Shown: positions 14,697-23,499, numbered from the stretch's first letter. The stretch: DNA of 64,000 bases from Rhodopseudomonas palustris (GCF_003591005.1 NZ_QYYD01000022.1:46231-110230), one strand, 5' to 3'. Made by a program: numbers and translations. Notes: generated from the sequence alone by a model not told the origin.

Positions 14697-16915
14697 GCGA
14701 GGAGCCGACCAGCACACCGTCAGCGTCGCGAGAGGTCGTGACGCCCACCGCGCCGTCATTGCGAGAGCAGCGAAGCAATCCAGCGCCACGCGTGCGGCGT
14801 GGATTGCTTCGTCGCTTCGCTCCTCGCAATGACGGGCGGAGAGGGCGGTCGATCATCAAGATGGCGGCAATTGTGTCTGCTGCCCTTGTTGTCGTCGCCG
14901 TCGGCAGCCTCGTCGCCTACGCCGTCTCCCTTGGTCCGCTCCCGCTCGACGAGGCGCGCAAAACATCCGTGACTGTCGTCGATCGCCACGGCAAGCTGCT
15001 ACGCGCCTATGCGATGGCGGATGGGCGGTGGCGGTTGCCGGTCGATGCGACGAGCGGTGTCGATCCGCGCTACCTGCAGCAACTGCTGGCCTATGAGGAC
15101 AAGCGGTTCTGGTCGCATCACGGCGTCGACCCGCTGGCGGTCGGCCGCGCCGCGCTGCAGCTCGTCACCCGCGGCCACATCGTGTCGGGGGGGTCGACCA
15201 TCACTATGCAGCTCGCGCGACTGCTGGAGCCGCGACGTCAACGCTCGATGATGGCGAAGCTGCATCAGATGGTGCGCGCCATCGAACTCGAACGTCGGCT
15301 CAGCAAGCAGCAGATCCTTGATCTGTATCTGGCTCTGGCACCGTACGGCGGCAATCTCGAAGGCATCCGGGCGGCCTCGATCGCTTACTTCGGCAAGGAG
15401 CCGAAACGACTGTCGCTGTCGGAATCCGCGTTGCTGGTGGCGCTGCCGCAATCGCCGGAAACGCGCCGGCTCGATCGCTATCCGGACGCCGCGCAGGCGG
15501 CGCGCGACCGCGTTCTGGCGCGGATGGTCGAGGACGGCGTGGTCAGCGCCGAGGATGCGGCGCAGGCGAGGGCGGTGCCGGTGCAGCGCCAGCGTAAGCC
15601 GATGCCGATCCTGGCGCCGCATTCCGCCGATCAGGCGACCTCGCTTGTGAGAGACTCGCCGGTGATCCGGCTGACGCTCGATTCCGGCATCCAGCGTGCG
15701 CTGGAGTCGCTGGCGCGGGATCGGGCACTGGCGCTCGGGCCGGACATCTCGATCGGCATCCTCGCGGTCGAGAACGACAGCGGCGACTTGCTCGCCCATG
15801 TCGGCTCGGCGGATTATTTCGACGACCGCCGCGCCGGACAGGTCGACATGACCCGCGCGGTGCGCTCGCCCGGTTCGACGCTGAAGCCGTTCATCTACGG
15901 CCTCGCCTTCGAGGATGGCTTCGTTCATCCGGAAAGCCTGATCGACGACCGGCCGGTGCGGTTCGGCGCCTATGCGCCGGAAAATTTCGATATGACGTTC
16001 CAGGGCACGGTGCCGGTGCGCAAGGCGCTGCAGCTGTCGCTGAACGTGCCAGCAATCGAGCTGCTCGACCGCGTCGGGTCGAGCCGGCTGGCGTCTCGGC
16101 TGAAGCAGGCCGGTGCCGCCCTGGTCCTGCCGAAAGATGAGGCGCCCGGCCTGGCGATGGGTCTCGGCGGCGTCGGCATCCGGCTGACCGACCTGGTGCA
16201 GCTCTACAGCGGCGTCGCGCGCCTCGGCGAGGTCGTGCCGCTGCGGGAAATCGCCAGCGACTCCAAGGCCGAACGCGAGACTCTGCGGCTGATGGATAAG
16301 GTCGCGGCCTGGCAGGTCGGCAACGTCCTGCTCGGCACGCCGCCGCCGGAGAACGCCGCGCGCAACCAGATCGCGTTCAAGACCGGCACCAGCTACGGCT
16401 ACCGCGACGCATGGTCGGTCGGGTTCGACGGCAAGATGACGATCGGCGTCTGGGTCGGCCGGCCCGACGGCGCGCCGGTGCCCGGCCTGATCGGCCGCGT
16501 CGCGGCCGCGCCGGTGCTGTTCGATGCCTTTGCTCGCACCGGCCAGTTGCGCGCGCCGCTACCGAAGCCGCCGCGCGGCGCGCTGATCGCCGGCAATGCC
16601 CAGCTGCCACTGCCGCTGCGTCGCTTCCGCGCAGCGGGCGAATTGGTGCGCACGGGGAGCGAGCAGGCGCTGCGCATTCAGTTCCCACTGAACGGCTCAC
16701 GGATCGATGCGATCAGCCAGGCCTCGACCGGGGCGATGCCCGTCAAGGTCGCCGGCGGGGTGCTGCCGATGACCGTGATGGTGAACGGCATCGCGGCCGG
16801 CGAGATCGACGGACGGCGCCAGCGGCTGGTCGCGCCGCCCGGTCCGGGGTTCGTCCGCGTCACCGTGATGGACGCGGTCGGCGCTGCAGACACAGTGGTT
16901 GTGAGAATCCAGTAG
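14693..16915 (+). CDS. pbpC: Penicillin-binding protein 1C
   Basis: This 740-residue bifunctional class A PBP is anchored in the inner membrane (helix about residues 56-80). The glycosyltransferase domain has the catalytic Glu135 (YEDKRFWSHHG) and the GGSTITMQLAR block. The transpeptidase domain has Ser395-x-x-Lys398 (SPGSTLKP), LSLN (SxN) and Lys563-Thr-Gly (KTGTSYGYRD). The C-terminal 90 residues are the BiPBP_C domain typical of PBP1C. The ATG overlaps the macroglobulin stop (ATGA). Residues about 21-47 of the cytoplasmic tail are encoded by a dispersed palindromic repeat read in frame, an unusual case of a repeat becoming coding sequence. If translation instead began at the ATG at 14861 the repeat would be leader DNA, but that ATG has no ribosome binding site. 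Confidence 0.94.
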   Translation: MSEEPTSTPSASREVVTPTAPSLREQRSNPAPRVRRGLLRRFAPRNDGRRGRSIIKMAAIVSAALVVVAVGSLVAYAVSLGPLPLDEARKTSVTVVDRHGKLLRAYAMADGRWRLPVDATSGVDPRYLQQLLAYEDKRFWSHHGVDPLAVGRAALQLVTRGHIVSGGSTITMQLARLLEPRRQRSMMAKLHQMVRAIELERRLSKQQILDLYLALAPYGGNLEGIRAASIAYFGKEPKRLSLSESALLVALPQSPETRRLDRYPDAAQAARDRVLARMVEDGVVSAEDAAQARAVPVQRQRKPMPILAPHSADQATSLVRDSPVIRLTLDSGIQRALESLARDRALALGPDISIGILAVENDSGDLLAHVGSADYFDDRRAGQVDMTRAVRSPGSTLKPFIYGLAFEDGFVHPESLIDDRPVRFGAYAPENFDMTFQGTVPVRKALQLSLNVPAIELLDRVGSSRLASRLKQAGAALVLPKDEAPGLAMGLGGVGIRLTDLVQLYSGVARLGEVVPLREIASDSKAERETLRLMDKVAAWQVGNVLLGTPPPENAARNQIAFKTGTSYGYRDAWSVGFDGKMTIGVWVGRPDGAPVPGLIGRVAAAPVLFDAFARTGQLRAPLPKPPRGALIAGNAQLPLPLRRFRAAGELVRTGSEQALRIQFPLNGSRIDAISQASTGAMPVKVAGGVLPMTVMVNGIAAGEIDGRRQRLVAPPGPGFVRVTVMDAVGAADTVVVRIQ
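14755..14833. repeat. Dispersed palindromic repeat (GTCATTGCGAG type), copy inside pbpC
   Basis: This is a 79-base element starting GTCATTGCGAG and ending CTCGCAATGAC, with the inner arms CGAAGCAATCCA and TGGATTGCTTCG. Other copies in this window are at 20762-20935, 42657-42737 and 57786-57863, all intergenic. Here it keeps the reading frame open and codes for an Arg-rich stretch of the PBP1C N-terminal tail. Confidence 0.9.
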
Positions 16916-16927
16916 CAGCGAGGCCAA

Positions 16928-18709
16928 GTGGTTGTCCGGCTGTTGGTTTCAGCGTATGCGAAGCCGATGATCCAGACCTCTGCTGCACCCCGCTTCGGCG
17001 CCCCCCGCGAGCCCAAACCCACCATGGACCCCGGTCGCGGGCTGGTGGCAGTGCTGGACTACGTGTCGGTCAGCCATCTGCGCGCGGTGCTGTTTCTGGC
17101 GTTGGTCGGGCTGGTGTTCTTCCTGCCGGGATTCTTCAACATTCCGCCGATCGATCGCGACGAAGCCCGTTTCGCCCAGGCCACCAAGCAGATGGTCGAA
17201 AGCGGCGACTTCATCGATATCCGGTTCCAGGACGAGGTCCGCTACAAGAAGCCGGTCGGCATCTATTGGCTGCAGGCGGCGGTGGTCGACACCGCGTCGA
17301 AGCTCGGCCTGCCGCGTGCCGAGGTGCGGATCTGGCTGTACCGCGTGCCATCGATGCTCGGCGCGATCGGCGCGGTGCTGATGACCTATTGGGCCGCGCT
17401 GGCGTTCGTCGGCAGGCGCGGGGCGGTCGTGGCCGGGCTGCTGCTGTGTAGTTGCGTCCTGCTCGGCGTCGAGGCGCGGCTGGCCAAGACCGACGCCTTC
17501 CTGCTGTTCACCGTCACCGCCGCGATGGGCGCGATGGCGCATGTTTATCTCGCCTGGCAGCGCGGCGACGATCGCGCCACCTCCTGGGTCACCCCGGCCG
17601 TGTTCTGGACCGCGCTGGCGGCGGGCATTCTGCTCAAAGGCCCGCTGATCCTGATGTTCATCGCGCTGACGGTCATCCCATTGGCCATCATCGACCGCTC
17701 GGCGGCATGGCTGTGGCGGCTCCGGCCGATGGTCGGCGTGCCGTGGATGCTGCTGCTGGTGCTGCCGTGGTTCATCGCGATCTTTTTGCGCGCGGGCGAC
17801 ACCTTCTTCGCCGACTCGGTGGGCGGCGACATGCTGAGCAAGATCGCCAGCCCGAAGGAGTCGCACGGCGCGCCGCCCGGCATGTACTTCCTGCTGTTCT
17901 GGGTGACGTTCTGGCCGGGCGCGCCGCTCGCCGCGATGGCGGCGCCGGCGGTGTGGCGGGCCCGCCGCGAGCCTGGCGCACAGTTCCTGCTGGCCTGGCT
18001 GATCCCGTCCTGGATCGTGTTCGAGATCGTCATCACCAAGCTGCCGCATTACGTGCTGCCGCTGTATCCGGCGATCGCCATCATGACCGCCGGCGCCATC
18101 GAGCGCAGCGTGCTGTCGCGGTCCTGGCTCGCCAAGGGTGCGGCGTGGTGGTTCGCAATTCCGGCGCTGGTGCTGTCGCTGGCGATCGTCGGGGCGATCA
18201 TCCTGACCCGGCAGCCGGTGTTCCTGGCCTGGCCGTTCATCGCAGCGTCGCTGATCTTCGGGTTGTTCGCCTGGCGGCTGTTCGACGAGAACCGCGCCGA
18301 GGCATCGCTGCTCAACGCGGCGCTGGCCTCGCTGTTTCTGATGACGGCGACGCTCGGCGTCGTGGTGCCGAAGCTGCGGCCGGTGTTTCCCAGCGTCGAG
18401 ATCGCGGGTGCGCTGCGCAAGGTGGTGTGCGTCGGTCCGAAGGCGGCCGCGGTCGGCTATCACGAGCCCAGCCTGGTGTTCATGGTCGGAACCGATACGC
18501 TGCTGACCGACGGCTCCGGCGCCGCAGACTTCCTGCTCGGCGGCAGCTGCCGCTTCGCGCTGGTGGAGGCGCGCAGCGAACGCGCCTTCGCGTCGCGCGC
18601 CGAGGCGATCGGGCTGCGCTACAACGTGGCGCTGCGGATCGACGGCTACAATTTCTCGCAGGGCAAGCCGGTCTCGATCGCGATCTTCCGCTCGGAAGGA
18701 ACGCAGTAG
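16928..18709 (+). CDS. GT83-family (ArnT-like) polyprenyl-phosphate-sugar:lipid transferase
   Basis: This is a 593-residue integral membrane protein with about 12 hydrophobic helices. It has the GT-C hallmark after the first helix: FNIPPIDRDEARFAQATKQM with the acidic DE pair, followed by VRYKKPVGIYWLQ, as in ArnT and related enzymes. The family moves a sugar from undecaprenyl phosphate to lipid A or another acceptor on the periplasmic face. The downstream GT2 and LAB_N genes could supply such a donor. The exact sugar (aminoarabinose, galacturonate or other) cannot be read from sequence. The start at GTG 16928 has GAGG close upstream; in-frame ATGs at 16967 and 17024 are alternatives that leave the membrane part intact. 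Confidence 0.85.
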   Translation: MVVRLLVSAYAKPMIQTSAAPRFGAPREPKPTMDPGRGLVAVLDYVSVSHLRAVLFLALVGLVFFLPGFFNIPPIDRDEARFAQATKQMVESGDFIDIRFQDEVRYKKPVGIYWLQAAVVDTASKLGLPRAEVRIWLYRVPSMLGAIGAVLMTYWAALAFVGRRGAVVAGLLLCSCVLLGVEARLAKTDAFLLFTVTAAMGAMAHVYLAWQRGDDRATSWVTPAVFWTALAAGILLKGPLILMFIALTVIPLAIIDRSAAWLWRLRPMVGVPWMLLLVLPWFIAIFLRAGDTFFADSVGGDMLSKIASPKESHGAPPGMYFLLFWVTFWPGAPLAAMAAPAVWRARREPGAQFLLAWLIPSWIVFEIVITKLPHYVLPLYPAIAIMTAGAIERSVLSRSWLAKGAAWWFAIPALVLSLAIVGAIILTRQPVFLAWPFIAASLIFGLFAWRLFDENRAEASLLNAALASLFLMTATLGVVVPKLRPVFPSVEIAGALRKVVCVGPKAAAVGYHEPSLVFMVGTDTLLTDGSGAADFLLGGSCRFALVEARSERAFASRAEAIGLRYNVALRIDGYNFSQGKPVSIAIFRSEGTQ

Positions 18710-18710
18710 C

Positions 18711-19553
18711 ATGGCCACCGACAAACGCGCCGCGCCGCGCAGCTATCCGTCGGAGCTCGTCACGCTGATCGGTCAGTCGTTGGCACGACTGGTGCGCGAG
18801 CCGAGCCATTCGCACCGCGCCGAAGCAGGACGACGCTGGGCACGGCATTCGCTGCTGATCGCGGCGGTGCTGGCTGCCGCGGTCGTGATCCTGATGGTGG
18901 TGATCGACAAATACGGAATCGGTTTGATGCCGACCCGCGGCACCGCGAGCCTATGGCCGTTCCGGATCCTCACCGATTTCGGCAAATCGGCTTACGTGCT
19001 GTCGACGCTGCTCGCGCTGATGGTGATCGTGGCGCTGGTGATGCCGCTGCTGAATGGCGTGTCGCGGGTGGTGCTGATCGGCATCGGCACGCGAATTCAG
19101 TTCGTGTTTCTGTCGGTGTTGGTGTCGGTGACCGCCGGTGAGCTGCTGAAGGGCGTGATCGGCCGCGGCCGGCCGTTCGTCGGCGGGGCGGCCAATCCGT
19201 TCAATTTTTCGACCTTCGCCTGGAGCGAGGCCTATGCCAGCCTGCCGTCGGGTCATGCCATCACCGCGTTCGCGCTGGCGTTTGCGATCGGCGCGTTGTT
19301 CCCGCGGCTGCGGCTGGTGATGCTGGCTTATGCGATCATCATTGCGCTGACGCGGCTGGTGCTGCTGGCGCATCATGCCAGCGACGTCGTCGCCGGCGCG
19401 ATGGTCGGCACAGTTGGCGCCATGTTTGTGCGGTATTGGTTCGCCGCGCGCCGGCTGGGCTTCACCATCCACCGCGACGGCTCCATTGAACCGTTGCCCG
19501 GCCCATCGTGGGATCGCCTCAAAGGGGTTGCCCAGGTGCACCGCGCCCCATAA
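18711..19553 (+). CDS. PAP2-family membrane phosphatase
   Basis: This is a 280-residue membrane protein with about six helices and the three-part acid phosphatase signature: KGVIGRGRP (Lys147-Arg154-Pro155), PSGH (179-182) and R-x5-H-x3-D (Arg215, His221, Asp225). Enzymes of this type dephosphorylate undecaprenyl diphosphate, phosphatidyl substrates or the 1-/4'-phosphates of lipid A in the periplasm. It starts one base after the stop of the GT83 gene and is followed by the GT2 gene, so the cluster probably works on lipid A or a polyprenyl carrier: removal of a phosphate and transfer of a sugar. Which substrate is used cannot be decided from sequence. Confidence 0.88.
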   Translation: MATDKRAAPRSYPSELVTLIGQSLARLVREPSHSHRAEAGRRWARHSLLIAAVLAAAVVILMVVIDKYGIGLMPTRGTASLWPFRILTDFGKSAYVLSTLLALMVIVALVMPLLNGVSRVVLIGIGTRIQFVFLSVLVSVTAGELLKGVIGRGRPFVGGAANPFNFSTFAWSEAYASLPSGHAITAFALAFAIGALFPRLRLVMLAYAIIIALTRLVLLAHHASDVVAGAMVGTVGAMFVRYWFAARRLGFTIHRDGSIEPLPGPSWDRLKGVAQVHRAP

Positions 19554-19612
19554 GAAGCGGTCGCGCCCAGCGCCGGCCGCCAGTTCCCGCCGGCCCCCGG
19601 ATTGTTCCGATT

Positions 19613-20365
19613 ATGTCTGAGATCCTGCCAGTATCCGGTGCCCCGCCGGCGGTGTCCATTGTGGTGCCCGTGCGCAACGAGGCCGACAATGTCGCGCCGC
19701 TGATCGCCGAGATTGCCGCGGCGCTCGACGGACGGTGGGCCTATGAGATCGTCTATGTCGACGACGGCTCAACCGATGCGACGCCACAGCGGCTGGCGGA
19801 ACTACGCCGCGCGCGCGCCAATCTGCGCCAGATTCGTCACGCCAAATCCTGTGGCCAGTCGTCGGCGGTGCGTACCGGCGTGCGCGCTGCGCGCGGCGCC
19901 ATCGTGGCGACGCTGGACGGCGACGGCCAGAACAATCCCGCTTTCATTCCGGACCTGATCCGCGCCATCGAGCAAGGCGGCGACCGGGTCGGGCTGGCCG
20001 CCGGTCAGCGCGTCGGCCGCAAGGACACCGGGTTCAAGAAGCTGCAGTCCCGGGTCGCCAATAAGGTGCGCGGCGGCATTCTCAAGGACGGCACCCGCGA
20101 TTCCGGCTGTGGGCTGAAAGCGTTTCGCCGCGAGGTGTTCTTGGCATTGCCGTATTTCGATGGCTTGCATCGCTTTCTGCCGGCGCTGGTGCGCCGCGAG
20201 GGCTACGACGTCGCCTATGTCGACGTCGCCGATCGGCCGCGGCTGTCGGGGGTCTCGAACTACGGCTTCTTCGATCGGCTCTGGGTCGGTCTGATGGACT
20301 TGGCCGGAGTATGGTGGCTGATCCGCCGCAAGAAGGCCGTGCCGGCCGCGACCGAGGTGAACTAA
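19613..20365 (+). CDS. GT2 glycosyltransferase, polyprenyl-phosphate sugar synthase type
   Basis: This is a 250-residue cytoplasmic or membrane-associated GT-A enzyme. It has the nucleotide-binding start VSIVVPVRNEADNV, DDGSTD (50-55) and DGDGQ (102-106, the metal/nucleotide DxD), then the SGCGLKAFRREVF acceptor region typical of dolichol-phosphate mannose synthase/ArnC relatives. No long C-terminal transmembrane helices are present, so it may rely on the next gene product for membrane work. The likely reaction is transfer of a sugar from a nucleotide donor to undecaprenyl phosphate for use by the GT83 enzyme; rhizobial RgtE (galacturonate) is a comparable case. The stop overlaps the next ATG by one base (TAATG). 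The start at 19613 lacks a good ribosome binding site; the frame is open to 19508. Confidence 0.82.
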   Translation: MSEILPVSGAPPAVSIVVPVRNEADNVAPLIAEIAAALDGRWAYEIVYVDDGSTDATPQRLAELRRARANLRQIRHAKSCGQSSAVRTGVRAARGAIVATLDGDGQNNPAFIPDLIRAIEQGGDRVGLAAGQRVGRKDTGFKKLQSRVANKVRGGILKDGTRDSGCGLKAFRREVFLALPYFDGLHRFLPALVRREGYDVAYVDVADRPRLSGVSNYGFFDRLWVGLMDLAGVWWLIRRKKAVPAATEVN

Positions 20366-20703
20366 TGCTGATTACTTATGGCCAGGCGCTCGGCGACTAT
20401 CTGTACGACGTGTTCGTCGCCAAGTTCGATTTCTGGCTCGCCTTCGGCCTGGTGGCGCAGCTGCTGTTCACCGCGCGCTTCCTGGTGCAGTGGATCTCCA
20501 GCGAGCGCGCCGGCAAGAGCGTGGTGCCGATGGCATTCTGGTTCTTCTCGATGGGCGGCGGACTGATGACGCTGGTCTACGGCATCGCCAAGCGCGAGCC
20601 GGTGATCATCCTCGGCCAGGCCATGGCCACGGTGATCTACATCCGCAACATCATGCTGATCATCAAGTCGCACGCCAAAGGCTCGGAGAGCCTGCCGAAC
20701 TGA
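20365..20703 (+). CDS. Lipid A biosynthesis N-terminal domain (LAB_N) small membrane protein
   Basis: This is a 112-residue protein with three predicted helices (FWLAFGLVAQLLFTARFLVQW, MAFWFFSMGGGLMTLVYGI, PVIILGQAMATVIYIRNIMLI) and the family signature FTARFLVQWI-SER....PM-FW-FS. LAB_N proteins are stand-alone relatives of the N-terminal part of some lipid A glycosyltransferases. They regularly follow ArnC/DPM-like GT2 genes, which suggests a partner or flippase-like helper for the polyprenyl-linked sugar. Translation is coupled to the GT2 gene by a one-base overlap. It ends the GT83-PAP2-GT2-LAB_N operon; a palindromic repeat follows before the convergent metC. Confidence 0.85.
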   Translation: MLITYGQALGDYLYDVFVAKFDFWLAFGLVAQLLFTARFLVQWISSERAGKSVVPMAFWFFSMGGGLMTLVYGIAKREPVIILGQAMATVIYIRNIMLIIKSHAKGSESLPN

Positions 20704-20761
20704 TTGCTCGCGAACCGCCGCGACGATGGTGGCGCTGGCGATCCCAGCAGAGACTCTCCCC

Positions 20762-20935
20762 GTCATTGCGAGCCAACGGGTCGGCGCGAAGCGCCGCCCG
20801 ATGACAGGCTCCGCGAAGCAATCCAGCGCCACGCGCGCGGGGTGGATTGCTTCGTCGCTTCGCTCCTCGCAATGACGCTCGGGAGGCGCCGTGCACCGAG
20901 CTCCCGGATTGCTTCGCTGCGCTTGCAATGACGGA
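20762..20935. repeat. Dispersed palindromic repeat, composite copy between convergent genes
   Basis: A GTCATTGCGAG element (20762-20876) is interrupted in its left arm by about 35 bases and followed by a partial second copy (GATTGCTTCG....TGCAATGACGG, about 20909-20935). It lies between the stops of the LAB_N gene and metC, where its stems could act as a shared transcription stop. Confidence 0.8.
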
Positions 20936-20943
20936 GAGGGCGA

Positions 20944-22140
20944 TTACCGCGCCGCGTTGAACGCTGCGAAGCCGCGGTCCAGGTCGGCCTTGAGGTCGTC
21001 GGTGCTCTCGAGCCCGATGTGCAGCCGCAGGGTCGGGCCGCCGGGATTCCAGGAGGTGGCGCTGCGGTAGGTGGCGCAGTCGAACGGGATTACCAGGCTC
21101 TCGAAGCCGCCCCAGGAGTAGCCCATGCCGAACAGCTTGACGGTGTCGAGCAGCGCATCGACCGCCTTCTGCGGCGCCGGCTGCAGCACGATCGAGAACA
21201 GGCCGGACGCGCCGGTGAAGTCGCGCTTCCAGATCGCATGACCCGGATCGCTCTCCAGCGCCGGATGCAGCACGCGCAGCACTTCGGGACGTTGCGCCAG
21301 CCAGTGCGCCATCTCCAGGCCGGACTGCTGGTGCTGGGCGAGCCGGACGGCGAGCGTGCGCAGGCCGCGCAGCGCCAGAAATACATCGTCCGGACCGGCG
21401 CAGACGCCGAGTTGGCGGATGCCCTCGGCGATCCTCGGCCACGTCTTGGCGTTCGCCGCGATGGTGCCGAACATGATGTCGGAATGACCGCCGATATATT
21501 TGGTGCCGGCCTGGATCGAGATGTCGACGCCTTGCTCGAGCGAACGGTGATACAGCGGCGTCGCCCAGGTATTGTCGTCGATCACCAGCACGCCACGTGC
21601 CTGCGCCACGTCGGCGATCGTAGGAATGTCGGTCATCTCGAATGATTGCGAGCCCGGCGCCTCGACCATCACGGCGGCGGTGTTCGGCTGGAACAGGTTC
21701 TCGACGGCCGCGCCGATCAGCGGATCGAAATAGGTTGTCTCGATGCCGAACCGCTTCAGTGTCTGTTCGCAGAACAGCCGCGTCGGCCGATAGGCATTGT
21801 CGCACACCAAAAGATGATCGCCGGCCTTCAGCACCGAGAGCAGGGTGGTCGAGATCGCCGACACGCCCGACGGCGTCAGGCCGACGCCGGCGCATTGCGG
21901 ACCTTCCAGCGCCATCAACGCCTGCTGAAGCGCTTTGGTGGTCGGCGTGCCGTGACGGCCGTACGAAAACTCGCCGCGATGCGCGTGCAGATCGTCCGCG
22001 GTCGGATACAGCACCGTCGAACCCCGCACCACCGGCGGATTGACGAAGCCCTTCTGCGCTCTGGTGTCGCGCCCCGAGGTGACCAGCAGGGTTTGCGGGC
22101 TGAGCGGCGAGGTGGTCTCGCCGTGATCGGAAGAATCCAT
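20944..22140 (-). CDS. metC: Cystathionine beta-lyase (PLP-dependent, Cys/Met metabolism)
   Basis: This is a 398-residue cytoplasmic PLP enzyme of the Cys/Met-metabolism fold type I family. It cleaves cystathionine to homocysteine, pyruvate and ammonia. Visible features: YGRHGTPTTKALQQAL (60-75, cofactor phosphate contact from the neighbouring subunit), GLTPSGVSAI (87-96), VIDDNTWATPLYHRSL with Asp188/189 contacting the pyridine nitrogen, and Lys214 in SIQAGTKYIGGHSD, which binds PLP. The start at 22140 suits the family N-terminus; the frame is open to 22422 without support. It converges with the lipid A cluster and diverges from aapJ. Cystathionine gamma-synthase or gamma-lyase are close alternatives, but the overall pattern is of the MetC group. 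Confidence 0.87.
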   Translation of the reverse strand: MDSSDHGETTSPLSPQTLLVTSGRDTRAQKGFVNPPVVRGSTVLYPTADDLHAHRGEFSYGRHGTPTTKALQQALMALEGPQCAGVGLTPSGVSAISTTLLSVLKAGDHLLVCDNAYRPTRLFCEQTLKRFGIETTYFDPLIGAAVENLFQPNTAAVMVEAPGSQSFEMTDIPTIADVAQARGVLVIDDNTWATPLYHRSLEQGVDISIQAGTKYIGGHSDIMFGTIAANAKTWPRIAEGIRQLGVCAGPDDVFLALRGLRTLAVRLAQHQQSGLEMAHWLAQRPEVLRVLHPALESDPGHAIWKRDFTGASGLFSIVLQPAPQKAVDALLDTVKLFGMGYSWGGFESLVIPFDCATYRSATSWNPGGPTLRLHIGLESTDDLKADLDRGFAAFNAAR

Positions 22141-22471
22141 AACGGGCTCGCTGATAAGGGGGCGCGGCCGAATCTGCGCAAGATCGGCGCTGCGGTTGCC
22201 GGACGATATGTCTAATAGCAGGCTTGGGAAGATTGCCGTCAACCCCTTGACCCGGCGCGCAACTCGTTCTGTGATGCAACCCACGCTGACTGGACGCCGT
22301 GCGGAGGGACTCGCGCCGATGTCGACCCGGGGTTCGTCCCGAACGGAGCCGCAGCGATGGTCCAGCGGACGTGAAGCGCCGATCCAACGGCTGCTCCGCC
22401 GCAGGACACAACCAGCCAACATCCCAGCATTGCCGACAGACGCGGCAGGTCACCCTTCGAAAGGCTCTTCC
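22141..22471. other. Divergent intergenic region metC / aapJ
   Basis: About 330 bases without a gene. A TTGACC hexamer (near 22246) could be a -35 element for the aap operon, but no good -10 is paired with it. I see no sigma-54 (GG-N10-GC type) promoter, although this transporter is nitrogen-regulated in some relatives. Confidence 0.35.
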
Positions 22472-23485
22472 ATGAAACGCGTATCCCTTGTCGCCGCCGC
22501 CTTCGCCGCCTGCATCGCGGCGCAGAGCGCGGATGCGCAGACCCTCAAGACCGTGAAGGATCGCGGTTTGTTGTCCTGCGGCGTCAGCCAGGGGCTGCCG
22601 GGATTCTCGTCGCCCGACGACAAGGGCAACTGGACCGGGCTCGACGTCGACGTCTGCCGCGCCGTCGCGGCGGCGATTTTCGATGATCCCAGCAAGGTGA
22701 AATTCGTGCCGCTGTCGGCCAAGGATCGCTTCACCGCTTTGCAGTCGGGCGAAATCGACGTTCTGTCGCGCAACACCACCTGGACGCTGTCGCGCGACAC
22801 GTCGCTCGGCGTCAATTTCGTCGGGGTGACCTACTATGACGGCCAGGGATTCCTGGTGAAGAAGGCGCTGAAGGTCAATTCGGCGCTGGAGCTGAACAGC
22901 GCCTCGATCTGTGTGCAGACCGGCACTACCAACGAGCAGAACGTTGCCGACTACTTCAAGGGCAACAACATGAAGTACGAGGTGATCGCCTTCGCCAATG
23001 CCGACGAGGCGATCAAGGCCTATGAGTCCGGGCGCTGCGATGTGTTCACCTCCGACGTTTCGCAGCTCTATGCGATGCGGCTGAAGCTGACGACGCCGCC
23101 CGACCATGTCGTGCTGCCGGAAGTGATCTCCAAGGAGCCGCTCGGCCCGCTGGTCCGCCACGGCGACGATCAGTGGTTCGACATCGTCAAATGGACGCTG
23201 TTTGCGATGATCAACGCGGAGGAACTCGGCATCACTCAGGCCAACGTCGCCGAGCAGGCCAAGTCCGACAAGCCGGAACTGAAGCGGGTGTTCGGCACCG
23301 ACGGCAATCTCGGGGAACAGCTCGGCCTGACCAAGGACTGGGTCGCCCGCATCGTCAAGGCCACCGGCAATTACGGTGAGTCCTTCGAGCGCAATGTCGG
23401 CACCGGCTCCAAGCTGGAGATCGCTCGCGGCCTGAACAAGCCGTGGAATAAGGGTGGCATCATGTACGCGCCGCCGATCCGCTGA
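22472..23485 (+). CDS. aapJ: General L-amino acid ABC transporter, periplasmic binding protein
   Basis: This is a 337-residue family 3 solute-binding protein. It has a signal peptide with cleavage after ADA (MKRVSLVAAAFAACIAAQSADA), then LKTVKDRGLLSCGVSQGLPGFS and the amino acid-binding signature GLDVDVCRAVAAAIF; RNTTWTLSRDTSLG and SICVQTGTTNEQNVADYF are typical of AapJ. It captures a broad set of L-amino acids in the periplasm and delivers them to AapQM. The start at 22472 has AAAGG 8-12 bases upstream and gives a proper signal peptide. It is the first gene of aapJQMP, with 14 bases to aapQ. Confidence 0.93.
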   Translation: MKRVSLVAAAFAACIAAQSADAQTLKTVKDRGLLSCGVSQGLPGFSSPDDKGNWTGLDVDVCRAVAAAIFDDPSKVKFVPLSAKDRFTALQSGEIDVLSRNTTWTLSRDTSLGVNFVGVTYYDGQGFLVKKALKVNSALELNSASICVQTGTTNEQNVADYFKGNNMKYEVIAFANADEAIKAYESGRCDVFTSDVSQLYAMRLKLTTPPDHVVLPEVISKEPLGPLVRHGDDQWFDIVKWTLFAMINAEELGITQANVAEQAKSDKPELKRVFGTDGNLGEQLGLTKDWVARIVKATGNYGESFERNVGTGSKLEIARGLNKPWNKGGIMYAPPIR

Positions 23486-23499
23486 CGCGCGGCTCAGCC

